Below, piece after piece: positions 8,206 to 16,148 of a DNA stretch of 46,434 bases (its first letter is position 1; each line of letters opens with the position of its first letter). Source of the DNA: Pseudokineococcus marinus (lineage in GTDB: Bacteria > Actinomycetota > Actinomycetes > Actinomycetales > Quadrisphaeraceae); NCBI RefSeq assembly GCF_013004605.1, contig NZ_JABEMA010000002.1, forward strand, positions 1 through 46,434. Reading direction: 5' to 3'. The notes under the pieces were generated by a model, which worked only from the letters and a program-made list of their open reading frames with translations, was not told the DNA's origin and made no database searches. Both the position numbers and the translations under genes were made by a program.

Positions 8206-9391
8206 TCAGCGGGCGAGGCAGTCGAGGGCCTGGGCGAGGTCGGCGATCTGGGCGTCGGCGCCCTCGAGCCCGACCGACAGGCGGACCATGCCGGGGGAGA
8301 AGACCTGGGCGGCCATCGCGGCCTTGCCGCCGGGCTTGCTCGGGGAGGTGACGAGGCTCTCGTAGCCGCCCCAACTGGGGCCGATGCGGAACAGGCGCAG
8401 GGCGTCGACGAACCGCGCGACGGCCTGCGGGGTGGCCTCGGCGAGGTCGAGGCCGATCAGGCCGGTGACGCCGGTGAGCTGCTCGCGGCGCAGGCGGTGG
8501 TCGGCGGGCAGGTCGGCGTGGGGGTGGTGGACGGCCGCGACCTCGGGGCAGGTCTGGAGGTACTCGACGACGCGGATCGCGTTGCGCTGGTGCTCGGCCA
8601 TCCGCACCGGCAGGGTCCGCAGGCCGCGGAGGACGAGGGAGGCCTCCAGGGCCGACATCACCGAGCCCTGCAGCTGGAAGCCGGCGTAGAAGAGGTCGCG
8701 GACGAACGCCGCCGAGCCGATGACGGCGCCGCCGAGGACGTCGCTGTGGCCGCCGACGTACTTGGTGAGGGAGTGCACGACGACGTCGATGCCGTGCTCG
8801 AGCGGCTTCTGGAACAGCGGCGTCGCCCACGTGCCGTCGATGACCGTGGTGATGCCGCGGGCGCGGGCGACGTCGGCGATCGCCCGCAGGTCGAGGACCT
8901 TCATCCGATAGGTGCCCGGGCTCTCGAGGTGGATGAGCCGCGTGCTCGGGCGCAGGTGCTGCTCCCAGTCCTCGCCCGGCGAGCGGACGACGGTGTGCTC
9001 GACGCTGAGGCGCTCGAGGTGCCGGGCCAGCTGCAGCGTGGGGCCGTAGACGTCGTTGAGCAGGAGCACGTGGTCGCCGGCGCGCAGCAGCGTCGACCAC
9101 ACCGCGCTGATGGCGCCCATGCCGGAGCCGAAGCACTGGGCGGCCTCGCCGCGCTCGAGCTCGGCCAGGGCGCCGGCGAGGACGGCGACGGTGGGGTTGG
9201 CGCCGCGGCTGTCAACGAAGGTGCTCGTGCTCGGAGGCCTGATGCTCGGCGAAGACCGCCATCGACGGCTGCGCGAACAGGCTCGTCTGGTAGATCGGCG
9301 GGGCGACGGCGCCGTGGTGGGTGCTCGGGTCCATGCCGGCGGTCGTGCAGATCTCGGCGTCGGACCTCGTGACGGCGTCGGCGCCCGTCAT
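8206..9391 (-). pseudogene. metC: MetC-like PLP-dependent transsulfuration enzyme, frameshifted
   Basis: Cys/Met-metabolism PLP enzyme, most like cystathionine beta-lyase (cystathionine to homocysteine, pyruvate and ammonia). The N-terminal frame from ATG 9391 (AGGAGG site upstream) reads AVAPPIYQTSLFAQPSMAVF and then hits a stop after EHQASEHEHLR. The rest (VDSRGANPTVAVL, then CFGSGMGAISAVWSTLL, the PLP lysine in HSLTKYVGGHSD, and SWGGYESLV, a MetC-type signature) continues one frame over to 8206. The total of 1186 nt is one base more than a whole number of codons. The shift lies at about 9222-9234, in a doubled gagcac; one extra base explains it, and correction gives about 394 residues, normal for the family. 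Error or true pseudogene cannot be decided here. Confidence 0.82.
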
Positions 9392-9507
9392 GGCAGTGCT
9401 CCTCCTGGGTCGTGACCTCGTCGTCGTCCCCGGGGGAAGGGGGTGAGGGCGTCGAGTACGCGGCGGGCCTGTCAACGTTGGCAGACGGCTGGCGCGGGGG
9501 CGCGAGC

Positions 9508-9554
9508 GCGGACTTCGTGGGGCGACGCGCCGCCGTATGGCCCCCGAAGTCCGC
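9508..9554. terminator. Long hairpin between vapC and metC-like gene
   Basis: GCGGACTTCG plus GGGG (9508-9522, one T bulged) pairs with CCCC plus CGAAGTCCGC (9541-9554), a 14-bp stem around an 18-nt loop. It sits after the vapC stop and before the metC-like start, both on the minus strand. It could terminate the vapBC transcript or act as a leader structure for the metC-like gene. There is no U-run. Confidence 0.5.
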
Positions 9555-9613
9555 CGTCATCGCCGTCGCTGCGCCGCGACTTCCGAGCGCCTCGGGCGAG
9601 CGCCGCGGACCTC

Positions 9614-9991
9614 TCAGGGAGTGACGACCTCGACCAGGTGCTCCAGCCCGAGGAAGTCGGCGGGGTTGCGGGTCAGCAGGCGGAGGTCGTGGGCCAGGGC
9701 GGTGGCGGCGATGAGGAGGTCCGTGCGGCGCGGCCGCGGGTCGCGGCCGACGGAGCGGACGGCCTGGTCGACCTGGAGGTACGCCAAGAGGACGGGGCGG
9801 TCGACGGGGATCGGCGCGAACATCGACTCGATCGCCGTCCAGCGCGCGCGGCGCACCCGCGTCTCGGCAGGGCTGAGGCCGGGGCGGTTGATGCCCGAGG
9901 CCAGCTCGACGAGGCTGATGACCGAGACGGCGGAAGCGTTGCGGACGGGGTCGTCGCCGATGAGGACGCTGGTGTCGAGCAGGTCCGTCAC
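9614..9991 (-). CDS. vapC: PIN-domain toxin, VapC family
   Basis: 125-residue PIN-domain ribonuclease, the toxin of a type II pair. Visible family features are the first acidic residue in LLDTSVLIG (Asp6), the VISLVELASGI helix with Glu, the RRTDLLIAATALAHDLRLLT block with its Asp, and the closing RNPADFLGL. Length is typical. Its ATG overlaps the end of the upstream antitoxin by 4 nt, as usual in these operons. Target RNA cannot be inferred. A strong hairpin lies just downstream. Confidence 0.9.
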   Translation of the reverse strand: MTDLLDTSVLIGDDPVRNASAVSVISLVELASGINRPGLSPAETRVRRARWTAIESMFAPIPVDRPVLLAYLQVDQAVRSVGRDPRPRRTDLLIAATALAHDLRLLTRNPADFLGLEHLVEVVTP

Positions 9992-10263
9992 GCCGGCGTC
10001 CAGGGGTCGCAGCCCTCGTCGTCCGTCCGGGAGTCCTCGAGCCAGGCCCGCTGCTGGTCCGGCGTCAACGTCGGGACGTCGCCCATGACGGCGGCGTACT
10101 GCTCCGGGCTGACGACGCGCCGGCGCTCCGTGGGGGGTGGGTCCATGCGCAGGACGCCGATCGGCTCGCCGTTGCTCGTGACCATGAGCTCCTCGCCCGC
10201 CGCCAGGTCGCGCAGCACCTGACCGCTGGAGTTGCGCAGCTCACGCTGGCTGATGGAGCGCAT
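9988..10263 (-). CDS. Phd/YefM-type antitoxin
   Basis: 91-residue antitoxin partner of the downstream VapC. The N-terminal half (SISQRELRNSSGQVLRDLAA, then GEELMVTSNGEPIGVL) is the Phd/YefM DNA-binding fold; the C-terminal tail, rich in Asp and Glu (DQQRAWLEDSRTDDEG), should wrap the toxin. ATG start at 10263. A TACAGT box sits 7 nt upstream, implying a leaderless or near-leaderless transcript. An inverted repeat overlaps this box (10273-10290), fitting autorepression by the toxin-antitoxin complex. Confidence 0.9.
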   Translation of the reverse strand: MRSISQRELRNSSGQVLRDLAAGEELMVTSNGEPIGVLRMDPPPTERRRVVSPEQYAAVMGDVPTLTPDQQRAWLEDSRTDDEGCDPWTPA

Positions 10264-10269
10264 GCCACG

Positions 10270-10290
10270 ACTGTAGCGCGCGCGTGCTAC
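10270..10290 (-). promoter_or_regulatory. Promoter box and operator of the phd-vapC operon
   Basis: On the minus strand TACAGT (10270-10275) lies 7 nt before the antitoxin ATG, a good -10 for a leaderless mRNA. Overlapping it, GTAGCGCG (10273-10280) and CGTGCTAC (10283-10290) form 8-bp arms with one mismatch, a likely autoregulatory site. Confidence 0.55.
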
Positions 10291-10340
10291 GGCGGTGCTG
10301 ACGTGGTCGCTGGCTCCGATGGTCCTGGGGGCCGGTGAGT

Positions 10341-10354
10341 CTGATGCGTATCAG
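10341..10354. promoter_or_regulatory. LacI-type operator, copy 1
   Basis: CTGATGCGTATCAG, a near-perfect 14-bp palindrome centred on the CG typical of LacI-family operators. It lies between the phd gene and the LacI regulator and is the exact reverse complement of copy 2. Confidence 0.7.
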
Positions 10355-10387
10355 CAACGCTGAGTGATGGTCCGGTTAGGAGCGCCA

Positions 10388-10401
10388 CTGATACGCATCA
10401 G
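10388..10401. promoter_or_regulatory. LacI-type operator, copy 2
   Basis: CTGATACGCATCAG, exact reverse complement of copy 1, with centres 47 bp apart. Paired sites of this kind favour looping or cooperative repression of the promoter between or beside them. Confidence 0.7.
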
Positions 10402-10442
10402 ACCGTTGACCCGGCGCCATGCCGCTGGACATGGTCACCACC

Positions 10443-10456
10443 TCGATGCGCATCAG
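10443..10456. promoter_or_regulatory. LacI-type operator, copy 3
   Basis: TCGATGCGCATCAG carries a perfect 10-bp core palindrome GATGCGCATC and matches copies 1 and 2 in 12 of 14 positions. It lies about 50 bp upstream of the regulator start, 55 bp from copy 2. Confidence 0.6.
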
Positions 10457-10504
10457 CCGCCCCGGCCGGTGCCGACGCCGCGGCCGACGGAGGAGGTGGT
10501 GACC

Positions 10505-11539
10505 GTGACGGACGTCATCCGTCGTCGTCCCCGCCAGGCCGACGTCGCGGCGCTCGCGGGCGTCTCGCAGGCCACGGTCTCGACGGCGCTCGGCACGAGC
10601 CCGGCGCGGGCCTCGCTCTCGGCCTCGACGCTCGAGCGGGTGGCGCTGGCCGCCCGGACCCTGGGCTACGTGCCCGACCCGGTGGCCCGGCGGCTCGCGG
10701 CGCAGAGCACCGACCTGCTCGGCGTCTACACGTTCACGGACGCTTTCCCCGTCGAGGTCCGTGACTCCTACTACCCCTTCCTCGTCGGCATCGAGCGGTC
10801 GGCGGCGCGGCTGGGCTACGACCTGCTCCTCTTCACCGGGACGTCGTCCTCCCGCGGCGGCGAGGCCGTGCAGAAGGTGCGGCTCGCCGACGGCTGCCTG
10901 TTCCTCGGCCGCCACGTGCCCGAGGAGCAGCTGCAGCAGCTGCTCGACGCGGGGTACCCCGTCGTCTACGTCGGCCGGCGGACCGAGCTCGGCGGGCGCC
11001 TGTCCTACGTCGGCGCCGACTACGTGGCCGGCGCCGCGCAGGTCGTCGACCACCTCGCCGGGCTGGGCCACACGGCGCTGCTCTACGTGCGCGGCACCGA
11101 CGACGCCGTCGCCTCGGCGGACCGCGAGGAGGGCTTCTGGCGGGCCGTCGCCGCGGCCGGCCTCCGCGGGCAGGTGCAGCGCGCCTACGCCTCGAGCATC
11201 GACGCCCGCGCCCTGCAGTCCTGGCGCGCGTCGGGCGTCACCGCCGTGGTCACCGAGGAGAACGACGCCAACGACCTGCTGGCCGCGCTCCTCGCCGCCG
11301 CTGACGATGCCGACGTCGCCGTCCCGCAGGAGATGTCTCTCGCCGTGCTCGGCGAGTCCGGCGGCGTCGAGACGGCGCCGCGCGTGACGGGCTTCGCGCT
11401 GCCCCGGCAGCAGATGGGCGAGGACGCCGCGGCGCTCCTCGTCGACCTCGTCACCGGGCGGCGCACCGGCCCCGTCCAGGAGCTGCTCGTCCCGAGCCTG
11501 CTCGTCGGCGAGACCACCGGTCCGCCGCCCCCCGCCTGA
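10505..11539 (+). CDS. LacI-family transcriptional regulator of the following catabolic operon
   Basis: 344-residue repressor. The helix-turn-helix is at residues 11-31 (QADVAALAGVSQATVSTALG), followed by the hinge region (LGYVPDPVARRLA) and a periplasmic-binding-protein-like effector domain. I chose GTG 10505 because AGGAGG (10491-10496) lies 8 nt upstream; GTG 10499 is too close to it, and the open frame back to 10364 runs through operators. Three copies of GATGCGNATC-type sites lie directly upstream, so it very probably represses itself and the downstream FAD oxidoreductase, hydantoinase-like and transporter genes. The effector is unknown. Confidence 0.92.
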   Translation: MTDVIRRRPRQADVAALAGVSQATVSTALGTSPARASLSASTLERVALAARTLGYVPDPVARRLAAQSTDLLGVYTFTDAFPVEVRDSYYPFLVGIERSAARLGYDLLLFTGTSSSRGGEAVQKVRLADGCLFLGRHVPEEQLQQLLDAGYPVVYVGRRTELGGRLSYVGADYVAGAAQVVDHLAGLGHTALLYVRGTDDAVASADREEGFWRAVAAAGLRGQVQRAYASSIDARALQSWRASGVTAVVTEENDANDLLAALLAAADDADVAVPQEMSLAVLGESGGVETAPRVTGFALPRQQMGEDAAALLVDLVTGRRTGPVQELLVPSLLVGETTGPPPPA

Positions 11540-11613
11540 CCACCGACCCACCCGCAGCACGACCCGGCGCGGCCCCACCCGGCCCCGCCTCCCCACCCAC
11601 GTCGAGGAGACCC

Positions 11614-13233
11614 ATGCCGTCCCCGCACCAGACCCTCACCACCGACGTCGCCGTCATCGGCGGCGGCCTCGGAGGGGTGGCCGCCGCCCTGGCCGTCTGC
11701 CGCTCCGGGCGCTCCGTGGTGCTCACCGAGGAGACCGACTGGCTCGGGGGGCAGCTCACGTCCCAGGCGGTGCCCCCGGACGAGCATCCCTGGATCGAGC
11801 ACTTCGGCGCGACGGCGAGCTACCGCGCGCTGCGCGAGGGCATCCGCGACCACTACCGGCGCACCTACCCGCTGCGCCCCGAGGCGGCGGCGCTCGCGGA
11901 CCTCAACCCGGGCGCCGGGCGGGTCAGCAAGCTGTGCCACGAGCCGCGCGTCGCCGTCGCGGTCATCGAGGAGATGCTCGCGCCGTTCCGCAGCGCCGGG
12001 CGCCTGGTGGTGCTCACCGAGCACCGCCCCACGGCCGTGGCCGTGGACGGCGACGCGGTGCGCTCGGTCACGGTGCGCGGGCGCGAGGGCCGCGAGGTCG
12101 AGGTCACCGCTCCCTACGTGCTGGACGCGACCGAGACCGGCGAGCTCCTCGCCCTCGGCGGCGTCGAGCACGTCACCGGCGCCGAGGCGCGCTCCGAGCA
12201 CGACGAGCCGCACGCCCCGGAGGAGGCGCAGCCGCGCAACCAGCAGGGCATCACCTTCTGCTTCGCCGTCTCCCACCACGAGGGCGAGGACCACACCGTC
12301 CCCCGCCCGGAGATGTACGACTTCTGGCGCTCCTACCGCCCCGACTTCTGGCCCGGTCCGCTGCTCGGCTTCTCGGCGCCCGACCCGCGCACGCTCGAGG
12401 CCCACGGCCGCACGCTGGAGCCGAACCCCGACACGGACCCCCTCGCGGTGACGGCCGACCAGAGCGCCGACGCCGGCGACAAGGAGCTGTGGGGCTTCCG
12501 CCGCATCCTCGCCCGGCGCCTCTTCGTCGACGGCGCGTTCGACTCCGACATCTGCCTCGTGAACTGGCCGCTCAACGACTACTGGCTCAAGCCCCTCGTC
12601 AGCGACGACCCGCTGGAGGCCGAGCAGGCGCTCCACGAGGCGCGGCAGCTGTCCCTGTCGCTGCTGCACTGGCTGCAGACGGAGGCGCCGCGCCCCGACG
12701 GCGGCACCGGCTTCCCGGGCCTGCGCCTGCGCGGCGACGTCACGGGCTCCGACGACGGCCTGGCCAAGGCGGCGTACGTCCGCGAGTCCCGGCGCATCCG
12801 CGCGCTCACCACGGTGACCGAGCACGACGTCTCCGCCGAGCTCGCCGGCAGCAGCCCGACCCGGCGGGAGGACTCGGTCGGCGTGGGCAGCTACCGCCTC
12901 GACCTCCACCCCTCCACCGGCGGCGACAACTACGTCGACATCCCGAGCGTCCCCTTCGAGATCCCCGTCGGGGCGCTGCTGCCGGTGCGCGTCACCAACC
13001 TGCTGCCGGCGGGCAAGACGCTCGGCACGACGCACATCAGCAACGGCTGCTTCCGGCTCCACCCCGTGGAGTGGAACGTCGGCGAGGTCGCCGGCGCGAT
13101 GGCCGTGCACGCCCTCGCCACCGGGCGGGCGCCGCGCGACCTGCACGCCGACCCGGAGCACTTCGCGGACCTGGCGCGCGAGCTCGACCGCCAGGGCGTG
13201 CAGCGCCACTGGCCGGTCGTCGCCTCCTACTGA
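11614..13233 (+). CDS. FAD-dependent oxidoreductase
   Basis: 539-residue flavoprotein of the FAD_oxidored type. The dinucleotide-binding motif VAVIGGGLGGVAAALA lies at about residues 12-28, followed by EETDWLGGQL, which binds the FAD ribose and pyrophosphate. Near the C-terminus LPAGKTLGTTHISNGCFRLH resembles the second FAD-contacting region. It has no signal peptide, so it is probably cytoplasmic. ATG start with a GAGGAG site 5-10 nt upstream. It is the first enzyme gene after the LacI regulator, and probably oxidises the substrate imported by the transporter at 16149. The substrate cannot be named from sequence. Confidence 0.85.
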   Translation: MPSPHQTLTTDVAVIGGGLGGVAAALAVCRSGRSVVLTEETDWLGGQLTSQAVPPDEHPWIEHFGATASYRALREGIRDHYRRTYPLRPEAAALADLNPGAGRVSKLCHEPRVAVAVIEEMLAPFRSAGRLVVLTEHRPTAVAVDGDAVRSVTVRGREGREVEVTAPYVLDATETGELLALGGVEHVTGAEARSEHDEPHAPEEAQPRNQQGITFCFAVSHHEGEDHTVPRPEMYDFWRSYRPDFWPGPLLGFSAPDPRTLEAHGRTLEPNPDTDPLAVTADQSADAGDKELWGFRRILARRLFVDGAFDSDICLVNWPLNDYWLKPLVSDDPLEAEQALHEARQLSLSLLHWLQTEAPRPDGGTGFPGLRLRGDVTGSDDGLAKAAYVRESRRIRALTTVTEHDVSAELAGSSPTRREDSVGVGSYRLDLHPSTGGDNYVDIPSVPFEIPVGALLPVRVTNLLPAGKTLGTTHISNGCFRLHPVEWNVGEVAGAMAVHALATGRAPRDLHADPEHFADLARELDRQGVQRHWPVVASY

Positions 13234-13312
13234 CGACGCCCTCCGACGGCCGCCCGACGGCGGCCCTGCTGACGACAGTCCCGTGCACACCCAGGAGAGA
13301 GGTCACGACGAC

Positions 13313-15481
13313 GTGGCACCACAGGAGCAGGACCACCCCGCCCGGTCACCGATCAGGGTCGGCATCGACGTCGGCGGCACCTTCACCGACGCCGTCGCCG
13401 TCGACGCCACGACCTTGCAGCTGGTCGGTGAGACGAAGACCCCGACGAGCCACGACCACCCCGACGGCGTCGCCCACGGCATCGTCACCGGGCTCCACGA
13501 GCTGCTGCGGCACACCGGTCACCGGCCCGAGGACGTCGTCTTCCTCGCCCACGGCACGACGCAGGCCACCAACGCGCTGCTCGAGGGGGACGTCGCCCCG
13601 GTCGGGCTCATCGGGATCGGCTCCGGGCCGTCGTCCTTCTTCGTCAAGCGCCTGGCGAGCCTCGCCAAGCTCGAGCTGACCGAGGGGTCGCGGCTGCCGC
13701 TGGAGTTCCGGCACCTGCGCCGCGCGGACGACACGGCCGCCGTCGACGCGGTGCTCGACGACCTCGAGAGCCGCGGCATCGCCTCGCTCGTCGTCACCGA
13801 GCCCTTCAGCGTCGACGACAGCGCGGGGGAGAGCGCCGTCGCCGGACGGGCCCGCAGCCGCGGCTTCCTCGTGACGGCGACGCACGACATCTCCTCGCTG
13901 TACGGCCTGAGCAAGCGCACCCGCACGGCCGTCCTCAACGCGGTGATCCTCCCGCGGATGTTCGCGACGGCCGAGCTCGTGCAGGCCAGCATCGACGCGG
14001 CCGGCATCACCGCCCCGCTCATGGTCATGCGCTGCGACGGCGGGGTCATGTCGCTGGACGAGATGCGCCGCCGGCCCCTGCTGACCGTCCTGTCCGGCCC
14101 GGCTGCGGGTGTCGCGGGGGCGCTCATGCAGGAGCGGCTCAGCGACGGCGTCTTCCTCGAGACCGGGGGCACGTCGACCGACGTCTCGGTGGTCCGGCGG
14201 GGCAAGGTCGCCGTCCAGTACACGCGCTTCGGCGGCTCGTCCACCTTCCTCACGGCCCTCGACGTGCGCACCGTCGGTGTCGGCGGCGGGTCGATGGTGC
14301 GGGCGCGCCTCGGGCAGGGCGGTGACGTCGTCGCCGTCGGCCCGCGCAGCGCCCACATCGCCGGCCTGCCCTACGCGTGCTTCGCGGCCCCCGAGGCCCT
14401 CGAGGGCGCCCGCGTCGCCGCGGTCGCGCCCAAGCCCGGTGACCCGGCGGACCACGTGGTGCTCGAGGCGGTCGACGGCGCGCGCTACGCCGTGACCCTC
14501 ACGTGCGCGGCCAACGCGCTGGGGCTCGTCCCCGAGGACGCCTACGCCGCCTCGGACCCGCGGGCGGCGAGGCTCGCCCTCGAGCCGCTCGCCGCCGCGC
14601 TCGGCCTCCAGGTCGGGGAGGCCGCCACCCGGGTGCTCCGGGCCGCGGCCGCCCCCGTCCGCGAGGTCGTCGACGCGCTCGTGCGCGACTACGGCCTCGA
14701 GGACGAGCACGTCCGCCTGGTCGGCGGGGGCGGCGGCGCCGCCGCCGTCACGCCGTTCGTCGGCCGCGAGAGCGGTCGTGAGTGGGGCATCGCCGCGCAC
14801 AGCGAGGTCATCAGCCCCATCGGGGTCGCCCTCGCGCTCATCCGCGAGCAGGTCGAGCGCGTCATCCCCGGCGCCACCGACCAGCAGGTGCTCGGCGTCC
14901 GCCACGAGGCCGAGCAGGCCGTCATCGCCCAGGGGGCCGCCCCCGAGGGCGTCGAGGTCGACGTCACCGTCGACCCGCAGTCGAGCACCGTGCGGGCCGT
15001 CGCGACGGGCGCCACGGAGCTGCGGACGCAGGACCGCTCCGCCCGCCTCGACCGCTCCGAGCTCGACGGGCTGGCGGCGCGAAGCCTCGACGTCGCGGCG
15101 GGGGAGGTCAGCGTCCTCGCGGAGACGCCGCACCACGTGGTCTACGGCGGCCCGTCCACCCGTCGCCTGCTCGGGCGGCCGCGCCGGCCGGTGCGCGTGC
15201 TCGACCGCGACGGCGTCGTCCGCCTCGCCTCGCGCGACGCCCACGTCGAGCAGTCCACCGTCGGCGCCGCCGGCGAGCTGCTGCCGCGCGTCATCAGCGC
15301 CCGGACGAGCTACGGCGACGGCGGCTCCCGGGCCCCGGCGGTGCAGCTGCTCGTCGGGGCCCGCATCTCCGACCTCTCCGGCGTCCTCGACGAGAGCTCG
15401 CTCGTCTCCCTGGCCCGCACCGAGCTCGAGGGCCGAGCGGGCGACGAGGACCTCGTCGCCGTCCTCGAGGTGCGCTCGTGA
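13313..15481 (+). CDS. Hydantoinase/oxoprolinase family protein (HyuA-like)
   Basis: 722-residue ATP-dependent ring-opening amidohydrolase family protein. The N-terminal ASKHA-type phosphate motif VGIDVGGTFTDAVAV is at about residues 16-30; FLAHGTTQATNALLEG, VLSGPAAGVAGAL and LETGGTSTDVSVV are family blocks. GTG 13313 is preferred (GAGGT 9 nt upstream); GTG 13283 in the same frame is possible. No HyuB partner gene is present, unlike classical hydantoinase or oxoprolinase operons, so the substrate may be another lactam or cyclic amide, or an acetone-carboxylase-like substrate. Its stop overlaps the next start by 4 nt. Confidence 0.87.
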   Translation: MAPQEQDHPARSPIRVGIDVGGTFTDAVAVDATTLQLVGETKTPTSHDHPDGVAHGIVTGLHELLRHTGHRPEDVVFLAHGTTQATNALLEGDVAPVGLIGIGSGPSSFFVKRLASLAKLELTEGSRLPLEFRHLRRADDTAAVDAVLDDLESRGIASLVVTEPFSVDDSAGESAVAGRARSRGFLVTATHDISSLYGLSKRTRTAVLNAVILPRMFATAELVQASIDAAGITAPLMVMRCDGGVMSLDEMRRRPLLTVLSGPAAGVAGALMQERLSDGVFLETGGTSTDVSVVRRGKVAVQYTRFGGSSTFLTALDVRTVGVGGGSMVRARLGQGGDVVAVGPRSAHIAGLPYACFAAPEALEGARVAAVAPKPGDPADHVVLEAVDGARYAVTLTCAANALGLVPEDAYAASDPRAARLALEPLAAALGLQVGEAATRVLRAAAAPVREVVDALVRDYGLEDEHVRLVGGGGGAAAVTPFVGRESGREWGIAAHSEVISPIGVALALIREQVERVIPGATDQQVLGVRHEAEQAVIAQGAAPEGVEVDVTVDPQSSTVRAVATGATELRTQDRSARLDRSELDGLAARSLDVAAGEVSVLAETPHHVVYGGPSTRRLLGRPRRPVRVLDRDGVVRLASRDAHVEQSTVGAAGELLPRVISARTSYGDGGSRAPAVQLLVGARISDLSGVLDESSLVSLARTELEGRAGDEDLVAVLEVRS

Positions 15482-16146
15482 GCGCGCCGGCCGCCGTCCT
15501 CGACCGGGCCCGCCGCCCGGGTGCGGGAGCGCTCGCCCGCGCGCGAGCGCTCGGCGGGCGCAGCGACGTCGCCCTCGGCGCGGACCTCCTGCGCGGTGTC
15601 CCGACGAACGACGGCCGCAGCGAGGACCTCCTGCGGCAGGTCAGCGAGCGCGCCCAGGCCTTCGGGCGGCGGATGGCCGCCGCCCCGCAGGGCGCGGGCG
15701 CACCCGGCCGCGTCGTCGAGCGCGACGACGGCCTGGACCGTCCGGACCCGGTGGTGGCCCGCTACCTCCACCGCGAGGGCGTCGTCGAGGTCTTCACCGA
15801 CGCGGTCGCCCTGTGCGAGGACCTCGTCGAGCTGCTCGGGTGGCGCGCCTGGTTCCCCACCGGGTCGGTGCGCGCGGCCGCCGTCGCGCACGAGCGGGCG
15901 CACCACCTCGTGGCCGAGCGCCACGCGGCCGAGCTGCGGGGCGCCGTCGGCGTCCCCGCGCTGCGCCTGGGCCGGTGGGTCCGCTGGGCCCACGTCGCCG
16001 GCGCCGAGGAGCTCGCCGCCCACGCCTTCGCCCAGCAGGCGCTCGGCCTCGGTCGCTCGCCGCTCCTCGTGACCGCGGCGGCCACGACCTGCCTCGAGGC
16101 GGCGCTCGCGCCGCCCTCCCGCACCGACGTCGTCAAGGAGTTCTGA
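15478..16146 (+). CDS. Hypothetical protein with HERAHH motif
   Basis: 222 residues, family not recognised. GTG start overlaps the end of the hydantoinase-like gene by 4 nt (GTGA), and a transporter gene starts 3 nt after its stop, so it is locked into this operon. The N-terminal half is Arg/Ala-rich. The middle contains VEVFTDAVALCEDLVELLG and then AVAHERAHHLVAERHAAELR, a His/Glu-rich helix that could bind a metal, followed by amphipathic Ala-rich helices. No signal peptide or membrane span. It may be an accessory or second subunit of the upstream enzyme; this is inference from position only. Confidence 0.75.
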   Translation: MSAPAAVLDRARRPGAGALARARALGGRSDVALGADLLRGVPTNDGRSEDLLRQVSERAQAFGRRMAAAPQGAGAPGRVVERDDGLDRPDPVVARYLHREGVVEVFTDAVALCEDLVELLGWRAWFPTGSVRAAAVAHERAHHLVAERHAAELRGAVGVPALRLGRWVRWAHVAGAEELAAHAFAQQALGLGRSPLLVTAAATTCLEAALAPPSRTDVVKEF

Positions 16147-16148
16147 CC

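Noticed and set aside
8186-9136. 316-codon minus-strand frame over the metC-like gene
   Set aside because: Out-of-frame Arg/Pro-rich translation; the neighbouring frame holds the conserved PLP enzyme.
14778-16148. N-terminal extension of the transporter frame back to 14778
   Set aside because: Overlaps two good genes and is Ser/Arg/Pro-rich; the GTG at 16149 directly precedes the first membrane helix.
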